Shown: positions 9,307 to 18,846, counted from the first letter of the stretch. The stretch: 64,000 bases of DNA from Mycetohabitans rhizoxinica HKI 454 (GCF_000198775.1 NC_014722.1:1130222-1194221), one strand, 5' to 3'. The notes: generated by a model from the letters alone, not told the origin. Made by a program: numbers and translations.

Positions 9307-10419
9307 ATGTCTGGCAAACAAAATCGGCGCCTGATCGACAGGCGCCTTTATTTAATCGTGTTAGCTGCCTGCGTAACCCAAGTGCACGCACAGAGCAGTG
9401 TAGCGCTGTACGGTGAATTGGACACTGGTGTCGCATGGTTGAGCAATGTCGCCGACCATGCGCAGTACAAGGCGACCAGCGGCTTGATCGACGGCAGCTA
9501 TTGGGGAGTGCAAGGCTCGGAAGACCTCGGTGGCGGAAACAAGGCGGTGTTCCGGCTCGAGCGCGGCTTCGCGGTGACCAACGGGCAGTCACTGAATGAT
9601 CATCCGTATTACGTCGGTTTAGGCAACGAGCGATACGGCACGATCACGCTGGGTCACCAATACGATGCAGTCCATGACTACTTTGCACCCGTTACGCTAA
9701 CGGGCGGGGCGGGCGGCACTGCGTTCGCCCATCCGTTCGACAACGATAATGCGAACAACTCATACCTGGCGCGTAATTCGATCAAGTATACCAGTGCCCA
9801 ATTCGCGGGTTTCAGCGCGGGCGGCATGTATGCGTTCTCGAACGCGGCGGGACAATTCGCAAACAACCGTGCGTACAGCGTCGGGGCGAGCTACCAGAAC
9901 GGCCCGTTCAATGCGGGCGCCGCATACCTTCACGTGGGCGGCCGCGGCAGGACGGCAGCCGGCGCCTACGATATCGCGGCGCTGCCCGGCTCGAACCGCG
10001 ACGCGTTCAACGCCACTGTCGGTGCACAGAATACCTACGGCGTCGGCGCGAACTATGCGCTGGGAGACCTGACGCTGGGTGCCGCGTGGTCTCGTGCAAT
10101 CTATACGGGTGTTGCCGATGCCGACACGGGCGCCAGTGCCCGTTCGATCGGATTCAGCAACTACGAGGTCAATGGCGTATATCAACTCATGCCCACATTG
10201 ACGCTGGCCGGCCTATACACGTACACGAAGGCGTCCGATGCGCACTGGCACCAGGGCGCCGTGCAACTCGATTATGCGCTCTCCAAGCGTACCGACACCT
10301 ACATGGAGGCGATTTACCAGCGCGCATCGGCTGGCGTGCCAGCCATGATCAATACCGCCGAGCCCGCATCGGGTGGGAGCCAGCTATTGATCGCCGCAGG
10401 CGTTCGCCACCGGTTCTGA
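9307..10419 (+). CDS. Outer-membrane porin (Gram-negative general porin family)
   Basis: The 370-residue product begins with a signal peptide (h-region LYLIVLAACV, cleavage after VHA). It continues with the classical porin start AQSSVALYGELDTGVAW and a loop/strand pattern (YWGVQGSEDLGGGNKAVFRLERGF). It ends in RHRF, the C-terminal aromatic residue needed for outer-membrane assembly. It forms a trimeric diffusion channel of the Burkholderia/Neisseria type. The first 13 codons contain a perfect hairpin (see the separate entry), so the exact start is uncertain; a GTG at 9358-9360 would give a truncated signal peptide and is less likely. Confidence 0.92.
   Translation: MSGKQNRRLIDRRLYLIVLAACVTQVHAQSSVALYGELDTGVAWLSNVADHAQYKATSGLIDGSYWGVQGSEDLGGGNKAVFRLERGFAVTNGQSLNDHPYYVGLGNERYGTITLGHQYDAVHDYFAPVTLTGGAGGTAFAHPFDNDNANNSYLARNSIKYTSAQFAGFSAGGMYAFSNAAGQFANNRAYSVGASYQNGPFNAGAAYLHVGGRGRTAAGAYDIAALPGSNRDAFNATVGAQNTYGVGANYALGDLTLGAAWSRAIYTGVADADTGASARSIGFSNYEVNGVYQLMPTLTLAGLYTYTKASDAHWHQGAVQLDYALSKRTDTYMEAIYQRASAGVPAMINTAEPASGGSQLLIAAGVRHRF
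9326..9346. terminator. Terminator-like hairpin inside the porin's first codons
   Basis: GGCGCCTG (9326-9333) pairs perfectly with CAGGCGCC (9339-9346) across a 5-nt loop. It is followed on the plus strand by TTTATTT and on the minus strand by a shorter T-rich stretch (GATTTTG). It lies 19 nt into the annotated porin frame. It could be the terminator of a lost upstream gene or an mRNA structure that controls porin translation. Confidence 0.5.
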
Positions 10420-10469
10420 TTTACCGGCCATCACCCGCCAGCGGTCCAGCCGATCTATGATGTACAGAC

Positions 10470-10550
10470 GCACTGAGCACTGAGCACTGAGCACTGGGCA
10501 CTGAGCACTGGGCACTGGGCACTGAGCACTGGGCACTGGGCACTGGGCAC
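10470..10550. repeat. 7-bp tandem repeat GCACTGR, about 11.5 copies
   Basis: Eleven head-to-tail copies of GCACTGA or GCACTGG plus a partial copy lie between the porin stop and the 3' end of the kinase gene. The A/G variation follows an irregular pattern. Length 7 is not a multiple of three, and the tract is outside both genes. Confidence 0.95.
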
Positions 10551-10600
10551 CGAGCGGGGAGCAGGAAAGCACGGTGCACCGTATGCCGAGGCGCGAGTCG

Positions 10601-12547
10601 TCAGCGTTGCAAGGAGTCCTTACTGGCTTGCCGCATGCTGCGCTCGAGCAGCGCATCTAACTGGGCTGGTTTAATCGGCTTGACCAAGTGCGCGTCAAAA
10701 CCGCTGGCCAACGATCGGGCGCGGTCACCTGGTTGGCCGAAGCCAGACATCGCAACAAGCGTCGAGCCGGACAGGTCCACACTCGAGCGCAATACGCCCG
10801 CCACGCCGAACCCGTCGACATTGGGCATGGCCAGGTCGGTCAGCACGAGATCCGGCAGGAACACGCGGGCGATCTCGATCGCGTGCGCGCCATCGTAGGC
10901 CACGCGGGCCATGTGGCCCTTGAGTTCGAGCAGGACGGCGAGGCTGTCGGCGGAATCGCGATTGTCGTCCACGACGAGCACCCGTAGGGGTATCGACGGT
11001 GTAGACATGACGACGCTGGACGATGCCGGCGGATCCGCCTGTGCTTGATGCCGGGCGATCGGCAACCGTATCGTGAACGTGCTGCCGCTGCCGAGCCCAT
11101 CACTGGACGCGTCGATCATTCCGCCATGAAGCTCGATCAGCGAGCGGCACAGCGTCAGGCCGATTCCCAGGCCAGTATCGGTTGGATTCTGTGCGTGGTT
11201 TTCTTGCACGAACAGGTTAAAGATCGACTTCAGACCCTCCTGCGAGATGCCCCGGCCCTGGTCGATCACGCGCAGGAAGATCATGCGCTTTCCGACAGTG
11301 ACCTCAATGCTGATCCGAGCGCCGCTGGGCGAGAACTTGGAGGCGTTGTCCAGCAAGTTTTGCACTGCCTGGACCAATCGTGTCATGTCGCCACGGACCC
11401 AGGCCGGTTGGGGCGGCAATTGCACGTGCAAACTCTGCCAACGCTCGTCGATGAACGGGCGGGCAGCCTCCACGCTGCGGGCGACGACTTCCGCCATGTC
11501 GATGCAGGCCAGGCGCAGCTCCAACTTGCCGGTGGTGATTCGCCCGATGTCCAGCAGATCGTCGACAAGCCGCGTCAAATGGCTGACCTGCCGATCGATC
11601 ACGTCGCGGCAATGACGCATCGTCGCATCGACATTCGGGACCAGCTGCATCACGCTGACTGCATTACGCACGGGGGCAAGCGGATTGCGCAATTCATGCG
11701 CGAGCATCGCGAGAAATTCGCTCATGCGGCGGCTGGACAGCTCTAGTTCCTCCAGACGCTTGCGCTCGGTCATATCGCGCGTCACCATGGTGAAGCCAAG
11801 CAGTGCGCCGGCGGCGTCGCGTACCGCCGTGATCACAACATTGGCCCAGAACAATGTGCCGTCCTTGCGCACGCGCCATGCATTGTCCTCGACACGCTCC
11901 GTGTTCGCGGCGGCTTGCAACTGCTGCTCAGGCATGCCGTCGGTGTTATCGTCGTCGCGATAGAAGACAGACATATGGCGGCCAATGATCTCTTCTGAAC
12001 GGTACCCGTTGATCTGCATGGCGCCAGCGTTCCAGCTCGCCACGCGGCCTTGTGGATCCAGCATGCAAATGGCGTAGTCCTTGACCGATTCGACCATCAG
12101 TCTGAACCGTTCTTCGCTCTGGCGAAGCTTGTCCTCCTCTGCACGTCGCTCGGTCAAGTCGCGGGTGATTTTTGCGAAGCCGTACAATTCGCCCGATGGC
12201 GCGCGCAGCGCTGTGATCACGACATTGGCCCAGAATCTCGATCCGTCCCGACGGACGCGCCAACCCTCATCTTCAACGCGGCCGAATTCGGCGGCATGCC
12301 GCAATTCATATTCGGGTTTGCCGTCCGCGATGTCGGCCGGACTGTAGAACACTGAAAAGTGGCGCCCGATGATTTCTTCGGCACGGTATCCTTTAATGTA
12401 CTGAGCACCGGTATTCCAACTCGCGACGTGGCCTTCCGGATCAAGCATGAAAATCGCGTAGTCCTTGATGTTCTGGACCATCAGTTCGAAAGCGGCAGGA
12501 TCATGCAGCACAGCTCGCCCTGACATCGTGGTCACCGTTGTTTCCAC
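10601..12547 (-). CDS. Hybrid sensor histidine kinase (PAS-PAS-HisKA-HATPase-REC)
   Basis: The 648-residue protein has two PAS domains (about 20-130 and 148-258), each with the WNxGAxxIxGYRxEEIIGRH signature. HisKA has the phospho-acceptor His284 (MLAHELRNPL) and the HATPase has N401 (NLLDNASKFS), DQGRGI and GLGIGL boxes. A C-terminal receiver (about 521-640) carries Asp571 (VLTDLAMPNVDG). No transmembrane segment is visible, so it senses in the cytoplasm. All catalytic residues are intact. It has no adjacent separate response regulator, and its signal and output are unknown. Confidence 0.93.
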   Translation of the reverse strand: METTVTTMSGRAVLHDPAAFELMVQNIKDYAIFMLDPEGHVASWNTGAQYIKGYRAEEIIGRHFSVFYSPADIADGKPEYELRHAAEFGRVEDEGWRVRRDGSRFWANVVITALRAPSGELYGFAKITRDLTERRAEEDKLRQSEERFRLMVESVKDYAICMLDPQGRVASWNAGAMQINGYRSEEIIGRHMSVFYRDDDNTDGMPEQQLQAAANTERVEDNAWRVRKDGTLFWANVVITAVRDAAGALLGFTMVTRDMTERKRLEELELSSRRMSEFLAMLAHELRNPLAPVRNAVSVMQLVPNVDATMRHCRDVIDRQVSHLTRLVDDLLDIGRITTGKLELRLACIDMAEVVARSVEAARPFIDERWQSLHVQLPPQPAWVRGDMTRLVQAVQNLLDNASKFSPSGARISIEVTVGKRMIFLRVIDQGRGISQEGLKSIFNLFVQENHAQNPTDTGLGIGLTLCRSLIELHGGMIDASSDGLGSGSTFTIRLPIARHQAQADPPASSSVVMSTPSIPLRVLVVDDNRDSADSLAVLLELKGHMARVAYDGAHAIEIARVFLPDLVLTDLAMPNVDGFGVAGVLRSSVDLSGSTLVAMSGFGQPGDRARSLASGFDAHLVKPIKPAQLDALLERSMRQASKDSLQR

Positions 12548-12631
12548 AGGTTGGCTGGCAGCACTGGGGGTCTGTCTTGCATGGCAGTATGGGTTCTTAG
12601 CTATGGCGGTAGGGATTTCCAGTTTGGCATT

Positions 12632-13949
12632 TTATTGATGAGCTTGCCGCCATCGCTGATACCAGTTCATCAACGGCGTAGCGGAAATGCCGTGGACTAC
12701 AACTGATGCAGTGACGACGAACAATGCAGTGGACACGATCGCCGTGCTAGCCTGCACACCGTGCTCGACTGCGAAGGCGGTGTAGTAGAACGAACCGATT
12801 CCACGGATGCCGAACCAGCTCATCAGGCGACGCTGTGCCGGCGAGGCGCGGGAGCCGGCCAGTGAAATGCCCCACCGCGAGTGGGCGAACAAGTAGAAAT
12901 AGCACGGCCGCCACCATCGCATTGCGCTGGCTTAACAACGGCGCTGGCAAGGTAGTTAGTACATTGCCGATGACGATCATCGTGGCCATTTCCGCGATTT
13001 TCTCCAGTTCGATCGTGAAGCCGAGAATGGACTCGGCCATGTAGGCGTGAGCCTTGTCCGGATGTGCCGCAGTCGCCTGAACGTTCTGTGGGTCGAGTGT
13101 GCCGATCGTCGCCTGCGCCGTGCGCTCGCCGCTGGCACGATGCTCGACACGGCGCATCGCGACACCGGCGGCAAAGACTGCAAGGAATCCGTATGTATGG
13201 GCGAGTTCTGCGGCGCCGTACGACAACACAATCAGCCCGAGGGCAAAAAAGCCCTCCAGGCCCAGTGCCTGTGCGTGCCGTGTGCGCAGCCATGCCACTA
13301 TGTGGGTCGTTGCCCATCCGAGGGTGGCACCGATGCCGATTGCACCAACGCCGCCCCAGAGCGCATGAGCCATGAAGATCGGGGACAGTGCCGCGGCGAT
13401 CGGCCTATCCGGTTGGTTGCACAAGGCAATGCCGAGGAGCGCGAATGGCATGGCCGCCCCGTCGTTCAATCCGCCTTCGCCGGACAGCGCAAAACGCATC
13501 TGGTCCTGATCGCGTGAATCTTGTACCTGAACGTCGTGGGCCAGCACGGGATCGGTCGGGGCCAGGATGGCGGCTGTCAACAGTGCGGGACCGACTGGTA
13601 GATCGAGTACTACCATGCCGAACGCAGTCAATAACGGTATCGTGACGAGCATCGCCAGCACGCCGAGCCTTAGCGGCAAGCCCCAAAGTGGATTGGCCAG
13701 CGGCACCCGCAACCGCAAGCCAATGGCGAATAGCGACACGAGCAGGGCCACCTCAGTCAACACTCGCAGCAAATGCGCGTCGCGAAAAATATCCAGCGCG
13801 AGTATTCCGGCTCCGGGCGTGCCGAGTGCAGCGCCTATTGCCAGATACAGCATCGCGCTGCTGCAGGGCAGGCGCTTGAGCAGCGAGCCGGCGATGCCCA
13901 TTACGACGAAGACGCTGCCCACGATGAGGAACCAGGTTGTTTCACACAT
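12632..13949 (-). pseudogene. Cation/proton antiporter (CPA family), frameshifted near the C-terminus
   Basis: The first ~370 residues are a polytopic Na+/H+ exchanger-like protein with the conserved APTDPVLAHDVQVQDSRDQD and FALSGEGGLNDGAAMPF blocks. At the GGGG run (12870-12873) the frame is lost. The natural continuation (ISLAGSRASPAQRRLMSWFGIRGIGSFYY, then the last transmembrane part) is in a second frame ending at 12632. One base fewer in that run would join RPLAV to GISLAGSR and give about 440 residues. It may be a real lesion or a homopolymer sequence error. Confidence 0.8.
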
Positions 13950-13994
13950 GATGCATGGGCGCGCTGGGTCGGATAGACGCTCGGGCGCGCATTG

Positions 13995-14375
13995 TCACGA
14001 TCCTCGGCGCCGGCCGAATGTGTCCCGCAATGCCTGCTTGGATCGTTCCAGGACCTGGCGGCGCGACACAGGTAAGTGCTTTCCGGCTCGGTTGATGTAA
14101 AAATTTAGCATCGACATGGCCGATTGGAACGGCGTGCCGCGACGCCGTGTGCTGTGCATCGACGCGCGCTTAAGCGATTCAGCGATTTGCTGCGCCGTGC
14201 CCTGCTTGAAGACATCCGGCTCCAAGTCCAACGCGTGGCTGTGCTGGGTCACGTCGCGTGACCAGCGTTTTGCACGGTTGCCGCAATGGGCAGCGCGCGC
14301 TGTCGCGTGACGCTGGCGCGGCGGGCGGCCATTACGGTGCCGGGTGGAGGGATGGGAACGGGTGCTGCTTGTCAT
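13995..14375 (-). CDS. DUF3175 domain protein
   Basis: From the ATG at 14375 the product is 126 residues, basic, with the DUF3175 core RWSRDVTQHSHALDLEPDVFKQGTAQQIAESLKRAS, then SMLNFYINRAGKHLPVSRRQVLERSKQALRDTFGR. The family is small, soluble, found mostly in soil proteobacteria and of unknown function. A TTG-started frame from 14411 adds 12 residues without similarity and is not preferred. Confidence 0.8.
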   Translation of the reverse strand: MTSSTRSHPSTRHRNGRPPRQRHATARAAHCGNRAKRWSRDVTQHSHALDLEPDVFKQGTAQQIAESLKRASMHSTRRRGTPFQSAMSMLNFYINRAGKHLPVSRRQVLERSKQALRDTFGRRRGS

Positions 14376-14766
14376 GGCGGCCTCTCGGTATGCGACAACG
14401 CGCTTTCGCAAGCTTCATGCCCATGCGTCGCCGACTTAGCGGCCCCGGGTCGGGGCGGCAGCAGATTGGCCAGGCATGATTGATGCAATGCCGAAGAGAG
14501 TCGAAACAACGGAGCCGTTACGTCTGGCTGTATCACTCACCCTGCCCACACACGGAGTACGCCATGTCACGGATGTCATCGCTGAGGGACAGACAGGCGA
14601 TCCGCAAGCTTGCTGCCGACGCGAAACCACAATGAATCGCGCTACCGTCGTGCCGCCGTGTCCCATCGTCTGACGGTTTTCATCTGCTTGTGCGACTGGC
14701 ACGCGCGCAAGGGGTCTAGTCATGTGCCGATGGCCGTTGCCGGCCTTTGATTTGGGGAAAAATGCC
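14376..14766. other. Intergenic stretch without a supported gene
   Basis: About 390 bp between the DUF3175 gene and the DUF1328 gene. Short frames exist, including a 23-codon ATG frame at 14563-14634, but none has a recognisable motif. Promoters for the two flanking, divergently oriented genes must lie here; no clear -35/-10 pair stands out. Confidence 0.5.
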
Positions 14767-14928
14767 ATGCTTCGTTACGCTGTTATTTTTTTCATCATTT
14801 CTATCATCGCTGCCGTATTCGGCTTTGGCGGGATCGCTACGGGCGCAGCTGAAATCGCAAAAATACTGTTTTTCATCTTCCTCGTGATTTTTCTGGCGAC
14901 GCTGTTGCTTGGCCTGATCAGGCGATAA
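14767..14928 (+). CDS. DUF1328 (YtjA-type) small membrane protein
   Basis: The 53-residue hydrophobic protein ([20 protein letters not shown], then [29 protein letters not shown] and a terminal RR) is a near-perfect family member. It has two predicted inner-membrane helices separated by a GxAxGAAEIAK turn. Family members have about 50-60 residues and unknown function. The ATG at 14767 gives the family start; an upstream ATG at 14722 adds unrelated residues. Confidence 0.9.
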   Translation: MLRYAVIFFIISIIAAVFGFGGIATGAAEIAKILFFIFLVIFLATLLLGLIRR

Positions 14929-14938
14929 CCGCTGCTGT

Positions 14939-15868
14939 ATGAAAGACTCGGAGCAACGCAACTTGCATGAGACGGTGGCGGGTGTGCGGATTTCGCATCC
15001 CGATCGGGTGATGGATCCGCACACCGGTACCCGCAAAATTGACCTGGTTCGCTATTTCGAATGGGTGGCCCCGGTGTTGCTGCCTCATCTGCGCGCACGG
15101 CCTGTCGGGTTATTGCGCGCACCGGGCGGGATCGATGCAGAGTTGTTTTTCCAAAGGCATAGCGATCGGCTTGCGATACCGCATGTCACGCAGCACGAAG
15201 GCCTGGACCCTGGACACAAGCCACTGATTACCATCGACGATACGGCGGCGCTGGTGGGGGCCGCCCAGATGGACGTAATCGAACTCCATACATGGAACGC
15301 ACAGCTTCCTGCCATCGAACATCCCGACCGGGTCGTCTTTGATCTTGATCCCGATCCAGCGTTGCCGTGGCGCGCTATGCTTGAGGCCGCCGAACGTTTG
15401 CGCACTGTGTTGGCTGACCTCAGCTTACGGTGCTGGTGCAAAACCAGCGGCGGAAAGGGGTTGCATGTGGTCGTCCCGTTGGACTCACACGCCAGTTGGG
15501 ACGACACCAAGGCGTTCTCGCAGCGCATTGCCCGCCATATGGCCACCGTCTGGTCAGCGCAGTTTGGTGCAAAAATGGGCGAGCCGAATCGCCGGGGCAA
15601 GATCTTCGTCGATTACCTGCGCAACAGCCGCGGCGCAACCACGATCGCCGCCTACGTACCGCGCGCCCGGCCAGGGGGGGCTGTGTCGATGCCCCTCACA
15701 TGGGACGAGGTGCCTCACACGAGCAGCGCGGCGCAATGGACATTGCGCAACATCGCCGAGCGGCTCGACCGATTAGGCGCGGACCCCTGGGCTGGCTATT
15801 GGAGCACGCGCCAGCGCATCACAGCGGCGATGCTTGAGCGCTTGGAGCCGGGCGACGAGAGCGCCTGA
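14939..15868 (+). CDS. ligD: LigD-type primase/polymerase domain, stand-alone
   Basis: The 309-residue product matches only the polymerase domain of bacterial NHEJ ligase D: ISHPDRVMDPxTG, LLRAPGGIDAELFFQRH, the catalytic VVFDLDPD aspartates, and the CKTSGGKGLHVVVPL and DYLRNSRGATTIAAYVPRARPG motifs. These are the residues that let PolDom fill in and add ribonucleotides at double-strand breaks. The phosphoesterase and ATP-dependent ligase domains that make a ~900-residue LigD in related Burkholderia are missing, and no ku gene is in the window. It is either a true stand-alone PolDom or the surviving end of a deleted ligD. No strong ribosome site precedes the ATG. Confidence 0.85.
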   Translation: MKDSEQRNLHETVAGVRISHPDRVMDPHTGTRKIDLVRYFEWVAPVLLPHLRARPVGLLRAPGGIDAELFFQRHSDRLAIPHVTQHEGLDPGHKPLITIDDTAALVGAAQMDVIELHTWNAQLPAIEHPDRVVFDLDPDPALPWRAMLEAAERLRTVLADLSLRCWCKTSGGKGLHVVVPLDSHASWDDTKAFSQRIARHMATVWSAQFGAKMGEPNRRGKIFVDYLRNSRGATTIAAYVPRARPGGAVSMPLTWDEVPHTSSAAQWTLRNIAERLDRLGADPWAGYWSTRQRITAAMLERLEPGDESA

Positions 15869-16502
15869 GCGCGCCCGCGTGCGAGGCACTCAATCCATAC
15901 ACGCATCTATCGGATGTTATGCCTGACCGCCGCGGTCTATGCCTGTGCTTGGCACTCCGCGCGCTTGCCTTGTTTGGCCAGTTCATCGTTGCTGTGCTCT
16001 GTGCCCAGCTTGGTGCCATCAACAGCCATGAATCCGCCAGCACGCTTCTGGATACACTGCTTCTCGTGCTTGCGTGCCGTCATCACGCTCATCCTGAGAG
16101 CAGCGGCATAGCTGCCATGATGAACTCTTAGCGGATGGCTCAGCATGCATGCCGTGTTTGGCGAGATGCAGCCTTCGAACACCGCACTTGGCATGCCGGA
16201 AGCCACGGGGTCAGTGGGTTTGTGCCTGGACTGTCGGGCAGGTACAGACGGTTATCGTGGCAGGCATCGTGGCAGGCACAACAGCGGCCTCGCCTGACAT
16301 CCGACGATGAATGTCTTCCCGCACCGTTGTAAAAAGGGCACGGGTAGGCCGTAGCCACCGCACGCCGGGATCGGCATGTGCTCACCGCATGGCGGCCCAT
16401 CACGCAATTGGCACGGGTGTTGCTCGTCCATGAGACAGCGGTCCGCGCCGCATTGTGTGTGTGCGGTCGCGCTTGTTTTTCAAAATTGAAGGATTACCGA
16501 AA
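15869..16502. other. 634-bp stretch without a supported gene
   Basis: Several overlapping frames on both strands (for example 15937-16206 minus) show no recognisable motif. The uneven codon use suggests decayed DNA. The last ~60 bp must hold the rpoN ribosome site and possibly its promoter. Confidence 0.5.
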
Positions 16503-17981
16503 ATGCCCCAACTACTGGAACAACGCATGCGTCAGTCGCTGGCATTGACGCCGCGGCTGCAGCAGTCGGTGCGCCTTTTGCAGCTGTCTTCCGTCGAGTT
16601 CCAGCAAGAACTGCGCGCGGCGCTGGACTCTAATCCTTTTCTCGAGGACGACTCGTTGAACGGAGCCGAAGATGCGGTACCGGATACGCTGACCAGCGCT
16701 GGCTGTGATAGTGGGGACGGCGTATTGCCGTCCTGCGCCGAACCCATCACCAGTGGCACGGAGGCCGCCGGTGTGGCTGCGGAAACACCCTATTCGGATA
16801 CGGCCACAACGGATTTTGCTGGCGATCCGTATGATCACGGCCCAATTCGTGAGTACAGTGGCGCGGACAACAGCGATCCGACTGCTTGGTTACGCATTCA
16901 GCCGTCGCTACGCGAGCAATTGCAGGGCACGTTGTGCCTGTATCGCCTTGATGAGCGCGACCAGGAGTTGGCTCAATTGGTGATTGAGGCGCTGGACGAC
17001 GATGGTTACCTGCGCCAACCCCTGTCGGAGCTGGCCGCGCTCGCCGAGCTTGGTACGCCACCCACGGACGAGGAGTTGTTGGTTGCGCTACGTTTTGTTC
17101 AATCATTGGACAAGCCTGGTATCGGCGCCCGCTCATTGTCCGAGTGCCTGCTGTTGCAGTTGAATGCGATGCCGGATGACACGCCACGGCGCGACATTGC
17201 ACGTGAGATCATCGTGCATCACTTGGAGCGGTTGGCGCGGCGCGAATTCGGTGAATTGCAGAAGCATATCGGTTGCAGCACGCGCGCGTTGCACGAGGCC
17301 TGTGCGCTCATCCGCAAGCTTGATCCGAAGCCCGGCAATGCCTATGGACGGGCTGAGGACAACTATGTTGTGCCGGACGTGATCGTGCGGCAGGCGCGAG
17401 ACAAGTTTGTCGTTACCGTGAATCCCGCCGTGCTACCGCGCGCTCGGATCAACCGGATGTACGCGGATTTGTTTGCGCAAGCATCGGGCACTAACCGCTC
17501 GCCGCTGGGGCAGCAATTGCAGGAAGCGCGCTGGCTGTTGCGTAATGCGCAGCAGCGCTTCGATACGATCCAGCGGGTCGCCGAATGCATCGTGGCCCAC
17601 CAAAAGGCGTTCTTCCTATACGGTGAAATCGCACTAAAGCCGTTAGTGCTGCGCGACGTCGCGGATGAGCTTGGCCTGCACGAGTCGACAATCTCGCGCG
17701 CCACGGGCAACAAATACATGGCGACACCGCGCGGCATATTCGAGTTCAAGCACTTCTTCCCCCGTGAACTGTGTACCCAGAGCGGCGGAACGTGTTCCGC
17801 GGCGGCCGTGCGGGCATTGCTTAAGGAAATGATCGATGCCGAGAATGCACGCGATCCATTGTCCGACGTCACGCTTGCGCGGATGCTGACGCAGCAGGGC
17901 ATCCAGGTGGCCCGGCGTACCGTGACGAAGTATCGGCAGCAAATGAAGGTGCCGCCGGCAGACTTGCGCCGGCAGGCGTAA
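16503..17981 (+). CDS. rpoN: RNA polymerase sigma-54 factor
   Basis: The 492-residue protein has all three sigma-54 regions. The Gln/Leu-rich activator-interacting N-terminus is MPQLLEQRMRQSLALTPRLQQSVRLLQLS. An acidic linker lies at about 50-130, then the core-binding domain, and the C-terminal DNA-binding part ends with the RpoN box ARRTVTKYRQQM. It directs transcription from -24/-12 promoters with enhancer-binding ATPases. It is not in the usual lptB-rpoN-hpf setting, which suggests the second rpoN copy that Burkholderiaceae often carry. ATG 16503 gives the conserved start; the track-length frame from 16455 adds unrelated residues. Confidence 0.95.
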   Translation: MPQLLEQRMRQSLALTPRLQQSVRLLQLSSVEFQQELRAALDSNPFLEDDSLNGAEDAVPDTLTSAGCDSGDGVLPSCAEPITSGTEAAGVAAETPYSDTATTDFAGDPYDHGPIREYSGADNSDPTAWLRIQPSLREQLQGTLCLYRLDERDQELAQLVIEALDDDGYLRQPLSELAALAELGTPPTDEELLVALRFVQSLDKPGIGARSLSECLLLQLNAMPDDTPRRDIAREIIVHHLERLARREFGELQKHIGCSTRALHEACALIRKLDPKPGNAYGRAEDNYVVPDVIVRQARDKFVVTVNPAVLPRARINRMYADLFAQASGTNRSPLGQQLQEARWLLRNAQQRFDTIQRVAECIVAHQKAFFLYGEIALKPLVLRDVADELGLHESTISRATGNKYMATPRGIFEFKHFFPRELCTQSGGTCSAAAVRALLKEMIDAENARDPLSDVTLARMLTQQGIQVARRTVTKYRQQMKVPPADLRRQA

Positions 17982-18060
17982 AGCCGTCGTTGGTGGCCTG
18001 TGCAGCGCGGCGCTTGGAAGCCGGGCGTGGTCGCCCCCGCGTGACCGCGCACCGCGTTGC

Positions 18061-18846
18061 TCAGCCTCCGTATATGTCGAAATCGAAGTACTTTTGCTCG
18101 AGCTTTTTATAAGTACCATCGTTGAGCATGTCGGAGATGGCCTTGTTGATCATCACCTTCAGGTCGGTGTCTTTCTTGCGCAGGCCGATGCTCGCACCGG
18201 TACCCAGCGTTTTTTCGTCTTGCAGGCCAGGGCCGACGAATGCGTATCCTTTGCCGCGCGGTGTCTTCAGAAAGCCGACGTCGGCTTGTACCGTGTCCTG
18301 CAGCGCCGCGTCCAGGCGGCCAGCGAGCAGGTCGGCATAGACCTGATCCTGATTCTGGTAGGGGACAACCTCGACGCCCTTAGGCGCCCAGTACGTCTTC
18401 GCGTATGTTTCTTGAATGGTGCCTTGTTCGACGCCCACGCGCTTACCCTTGAGCGATTCTGGCGTCGGCTGGATGCTCGAGCCGACTTTGGCTACCAGCC
18501 GCGTCGGCGTGTTGAACAGTTTGGCCGAGAACGCGACCTGCTTGGCGCGCTGCGGCGTCATTGTCATCGAGGACAGCACGCCGTCAAACTTACGCGCTTT
18601 GAGGGCGGGAATCATGCCGTCGAAATTGTTCTCGACCCACATGCACTTGGCGTGCAAGCGACGGCAGATCTCGTTGCCCAGGTCGATGTCGAAGCCGACT
18701 AGCTTGCCGTCCGCGGCCTTCGATTCGAAAGGCGGATAGCTCGCGTCGACGCCGAATCGGATAGTGGACCAGTCCTTGGCATAAGCGCCGGCGGATGCGC
18801 CGAAGGCGACAACCGCGACAGACATAGCGGCAAATAGTTTTTTCAC
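18061..18846 (-). CDS. Periplasmic amino-acid-binding protein of an ABC transporter (ArgT/HisJ type)
   Basis: The 261-residue protein starts at GTG 18846, because AAAGGAGG lies 6-7 nt upstream and the product then begins with a clean signal peptide (KKLFAAMSVAVVAFGASAGAYA). The mature part is a solute-binding protein family 3 member: IRFGVDASYPPFESKAADGKLVGFDIDLGNEICRRL, KFDGVLSSMTMTPQRAKQVAFS, and GTGASIGLRKKDTDLK. It likely binds basic amino acids such as Lys/Arg/Orn/His. No permease or ATPase gene is adjacent, so it must serve a transporter elsewhere. Confidence 0.92.
   Translation of the reverse strand: MKKLFAAMSVAVVAFGASAGAYAKDWSTIRFGVDASYPPFESKAADGKLVGFDIDLGNEICRRLHAKCMWVENNFDGMIPALKARKFDGVLSSMTMTPQRAKQVAFSAKLFNTPTRLVAKVGSSIQPTPESLKGKRVGVEQGTIQETYAKTYWAPKGVEVVPYQNQDQVYADLLAGRLDAALQDTVQADVGFLKTPRGKGYAFVGPGLQDEKTLGTGASIGLRKKDTDLKVMINKAISDMLNDGTYKKLEQKYFDFDIYGG

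Noticed and set aside
10384..10656. Minus-strand ORF with a Pro/Ser/Cys repeat
   Set aside because: The repetitive protein only reflects the 7-bp DNA repeat; no start site or homology.
15937..16206. 89-codon minus-strand ORF before rpoN
   Set aside because: No family recognised and no ribosome site; likely chance frame in decayed DNA.
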